33,783 nucleotides of DNA. Source: Nitrospinota bacterium (GTDB lineage Bacteria > Nitrospinota > Nitrospinia > Nitrospinales > VA-1). The translations under genes and the position numbers were made by a program. The DNA is taken from positions 1 through 33,783 of the forward strand of contig JACNKA010000102.1 of NCBI GenBank assembly GCA_014382285.1, given 5' to 3'. Each line of letters begins with the position of its first letter. Position 1 is the stretch's first letter. The notes beneath the pieces were generated by a model, which saw only the letters and a program-made list of their open reading frames with translations, had not been told where the DNA came from and searched no databases. Positions 31,951 to 33,783 of the stretch are shown in pieces.

Positions 31951-33399
31951 TCAGGAACGAAGGGATTTCTGGTAAAGACGTGAATACTTTTTGGCAGCAA
32001 ACTCCCAGCTATTGTCTTTAGCCATCCCGTTTAACATCAGTTTTTTCCAGGTTTTGGTTTGGTGAAAGCAGGATAAGGCTTTTTGCAGAGATTTTAGAAA
32101 AAATTTTGTTTGTGGGATTTTAAATTTGAACCCGGTGCCTTTTCCCGTTTTATCACTGAACTCCTGAATAGAGTCCTTCAAACCACCGACAGCCCGGACG
32201 ATGGGGACGGTGCCATATTTCAGGGCATACATCTGGGTGAGCCCACAAGGTTCATAACGGGAAGGCATGAGAAGCATGTCACTGCCTGCCAGAATACGAT
32301 GCCCGAGAGACTCGTCAAACTTCAATGCTGTTGCAATTTTGCCTGGTCGATTCCTGCTCCATTGTTTAAAGAAGGCCTCGTATTCAGTTGAGCCTGTACC
32401 CAGAATCACTAAAGATATATCTAGCTTGTCGAGTGCGTCTTTGGCCGCCACAATCAAATCGATTCCCTTTTGTTGTGAAAGCCGGGTGATCATGCAGAGG
32501 AGGGGTGTTTTTTTATTGAGCCGGAGGGAAAATGTTTTGATCAGGTCTTCACGACATTGTTTTTTTTGTGAGAGAGATTTGGGGCCATAATTAGCCGGGA
32601 TCAAAGGGTCGGTTTTCGGATTCCAGATGGTCTCGTCAACACCATTCAAAATCCCATACAGGCAGTCGGAACGTTTTTGCAAAATCCCTTCCATGCCAAA
32701 ACCCAGCTCCGGAGTTTGGATTTCATGGCTGTAGGCGGGGCTCACTGTGCTCAAGGTGTCGGCAAATATCAGCCCACCTTTTAAAAAACTGATCTGTCCG
32801 TAAAATTCAAGGCCTTCCTCTTTGAATAAAGATTCATCCAGCCCCGTTGCTTTCAAGTGGGAATGGGGGAAGTTGCCTTGATACCCGAGATTATGAATCG
32901 AGAAAAGAGTTTTAGTTTGGGAGAACCACGGGTCTTTACGGTAAAGTGATTTTAGATATACCGGAATCAGCCCGGTATGCCAGTCGTTGCAATGGATGAT
33001 GTCTGGTTTGAAATCGAGACTTTTGACGGCTTCAAGAACAGCTTGAGAGAAAAAAGAAAATCGCTCTACGCTATCAGGGTAATCCGTGCCGGGCTCACCG
33101 TAAATATGTTTTCGGTTAAAATAGCCATCGTGTTCAACCAGATAAAGCGGAACCCTGTCAGCCAGTTCAGATTTGAACAATGAGCCTTTTTGATCGTGAC
33201 CGGGGACACTCAGGTCGATCTTGAGAGATTGTATTTTTCTTCCGGCTTTGGCAGTGCAGGGGTATTTGGGCATGATGACTCGAATGTCGTGTCCGAGTTT
33301 TTTCAGGGCTGGTGGCAATGCTCCGCTGACATCTGCCAACCCTCCGGTTTTTGCGAAAGGATAGACCTCGGCAGAGACTAAAAGAATTTTTAGCTTCAT
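31951..33399 (-). CDS. glgA: Glycogen synthase (ADP-glucose type)
   Basis: The 482-aa GT5 glycosyltransferase transfers glucose from ADP-glucose to growing alpha-1,4-glucan. The donor site KTGGLADVSGALP (K17) is intact, as are HCNDWHTGLIPVYL, LFSIHNLGYQGNFP, and the C-terminal RYEPCGLTQMYALKYGTVPIVRAVGGL. Length is normal. AAGGAT precedes ATG 33399 by about six bases. It heads a minus-strand run with the GAF kinase, receiver and nucleoside kinase; no other glg gene is seen. Confidence 0.95.
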   Translation of the reverse strand: MKLKILLVSAEVYPFAKTGGLADVSGALPPALKKLGHDIRVIMPKYPCTAKAGRKIQSLKIDLSVPGHDQKGSLFKSELADRVPLYLVEHDGYFNRKHIYGEPGTDYPDSVERFSFFSQAVLEAVKSLDFKPDIIHCNDWHTGLIPVYLKSLYRKDPWFSQTKTLFSIHNLGYQGNFPHSHLKATGLDESLFKEEGLEFYGQISFLKGGLIFADTLSTVSPAYSHEIQTPELGFGMEGILQKRSDCLYGILNGVDETIWNPKTDPLIPANYGPKSLSQKKQCREDLIKTFSLRLNKKTPLLCMITRLSQQKGIDLIVAAKDALDKLDISLVILGTGSTEYEAFFKQWSRNRPGKIATALKFDESLGHRILAGSDMLLMPSRYEPCGLTQMYALKYGTVPIVRAVGGLKDSIQEFSDKTGKGTGFKFKIPQTKFFLKSLQKALSCFHQTKTWKKLMLNGMAKDNSWEFAAKKYSRLYQKSLRS

Positions 33400-33490
33400 G
33401 TTTATATCCTTATTGCCCGAATAATTCTGTCGGCTTCTTTATGTATGGTTGATGTCATATAATGTTGTTTTAAACTAATTTGAGAATATC

Positions 33491-33685
33491 ATGCCACCTA
33501 AACATTATAGCTTTAAAGTAAAAGGTGTTTTAATAAACGAAAGGGATGACTCTGAGGATGATTTTAGCATCTTCATAACGGCGATGGATGACAATCATGC
33601 GGTGATGCTTGTGCGTGAACATTTGAGAAACCATGCGCCAAAAGGACGCTCCATCGTCAAGGGGATAGAAAAGAAGGCGGAATGA
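33491..33685 (+). CDS. Small hypothetical protein divergent from glgA
   Basis: This 64-aa protein starts with KHYSFKVKGVLINERDDSEDDFSIFIT, plausible beta strands with an acidic turn. A helix and basic tail follow (VREHLRNHAPKGRSIVKGIEKK). The pattern could be a small beta-beta-alpha domain, but I know no family for it. It diverges from glgA across a 90-base promoter region and has only a weak ribosome binding site. After its stop, AAGGAGG at about 33748 hints that another gene begins beyond the window edge. Confidence 0.55.
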   Translation: MPPKHYSFKVKGVLINERDDSEDDFSIFITAMDDNHAVMLVREHLRNHAPKGRSIVKGIEKKAE

Positions 33686-33783
33686 TATTTGGGGTAGGGG
33701 GGAGAATCGGTAAGATGGCCACTAGGCGTACCCCTTGTATGTTTGCAAGGAGGTAATATTGTAGTAATAGTTGTTCCTGTGAG

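Overview
The window looks like chromosomal DNA of a Gram-negative, probably marine or aquatic bacterium of moderate GC content. It is gene-dense, carries ordinary bacterial housekeeping genes (tsaB, rnd, an endonuclease-type mutL, panBCD, glgA), and has Na+-linked transport (NhaD beside a SulP anion carrier). No rRNA, tRNA or single decisive marker gene is present. The gene mix would suit Nitrospinota or a related deep-branching lineage, but that is a weak inference.

Layout. (1) 1-5.3 kb: a small secreted protein whose end lies in a repeated hairpin element, fxsA, a methyltransferase/FAD-reductase pair of the secondary-lipid or polyketide tailoring type, and a minus-strand tsaB - DUF465 - HDOD string. 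(2) 5.7-11.05 kb: the most distinctive block. It holds two CDP-alcohol phosphotransferases, a flippase-like (LPG-synthase TM) membrane protein, a standalone nucleotidyltransferase that best fits inositol-1-phosphate cytidylyltransferase, and inositol-3-phosphate synthase. Together these could convert glucose-6-phosphate to inositol-1-phosphate, then CDP-inositol, then an inositol phosphodiester (di-inositol phosphate or an inositol lipid). (3) 11.05-14.0 kb: an accessory islet with REP-like palindromes, an orphan 259-aa protein preceded by a 26-aa membrane peptide, an IS3-family remnant, a parDE toxin-antitoxin pair with a palindromic operator, and a small orphan gene.

(4) 14.1-19.3 kb: RNase D, a TPR lipoprotein-like or secreted protein, a DUF115/MptE-like protein and MutL. 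The last two diverge from overlapping start codons. (5) 19.5-25 kb: SulP transporter, NhaD antiporter, a NarL-type histidine kinase and its response regulator, all on the minus strand. This may be a regulated Na+/anion (possibly bicarbonate) uptake module. (6) 25.3-33.4 kb: a long minus-strand series of glgA, GAF-GAF histidine kinase, single-domain receiver, deoxynucleoside kinase, panB, panC, panD, TPR protein and XRE regulator, several of them overlapping or separated by only a few bases. A 64-aa orphan gene diverges from glgA at the right edge.

The candidate for a little-described system is the CDP-inositol block, especially the fusion of a degenerate nucleotidyltransferase domain to one of the two phosphotransferases. 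Smaller-scale oddities are the palindromic element that supplies the stop codons of two unrelated genes, and the post-stop GC hairpins whose stems differ by compensatory changes.
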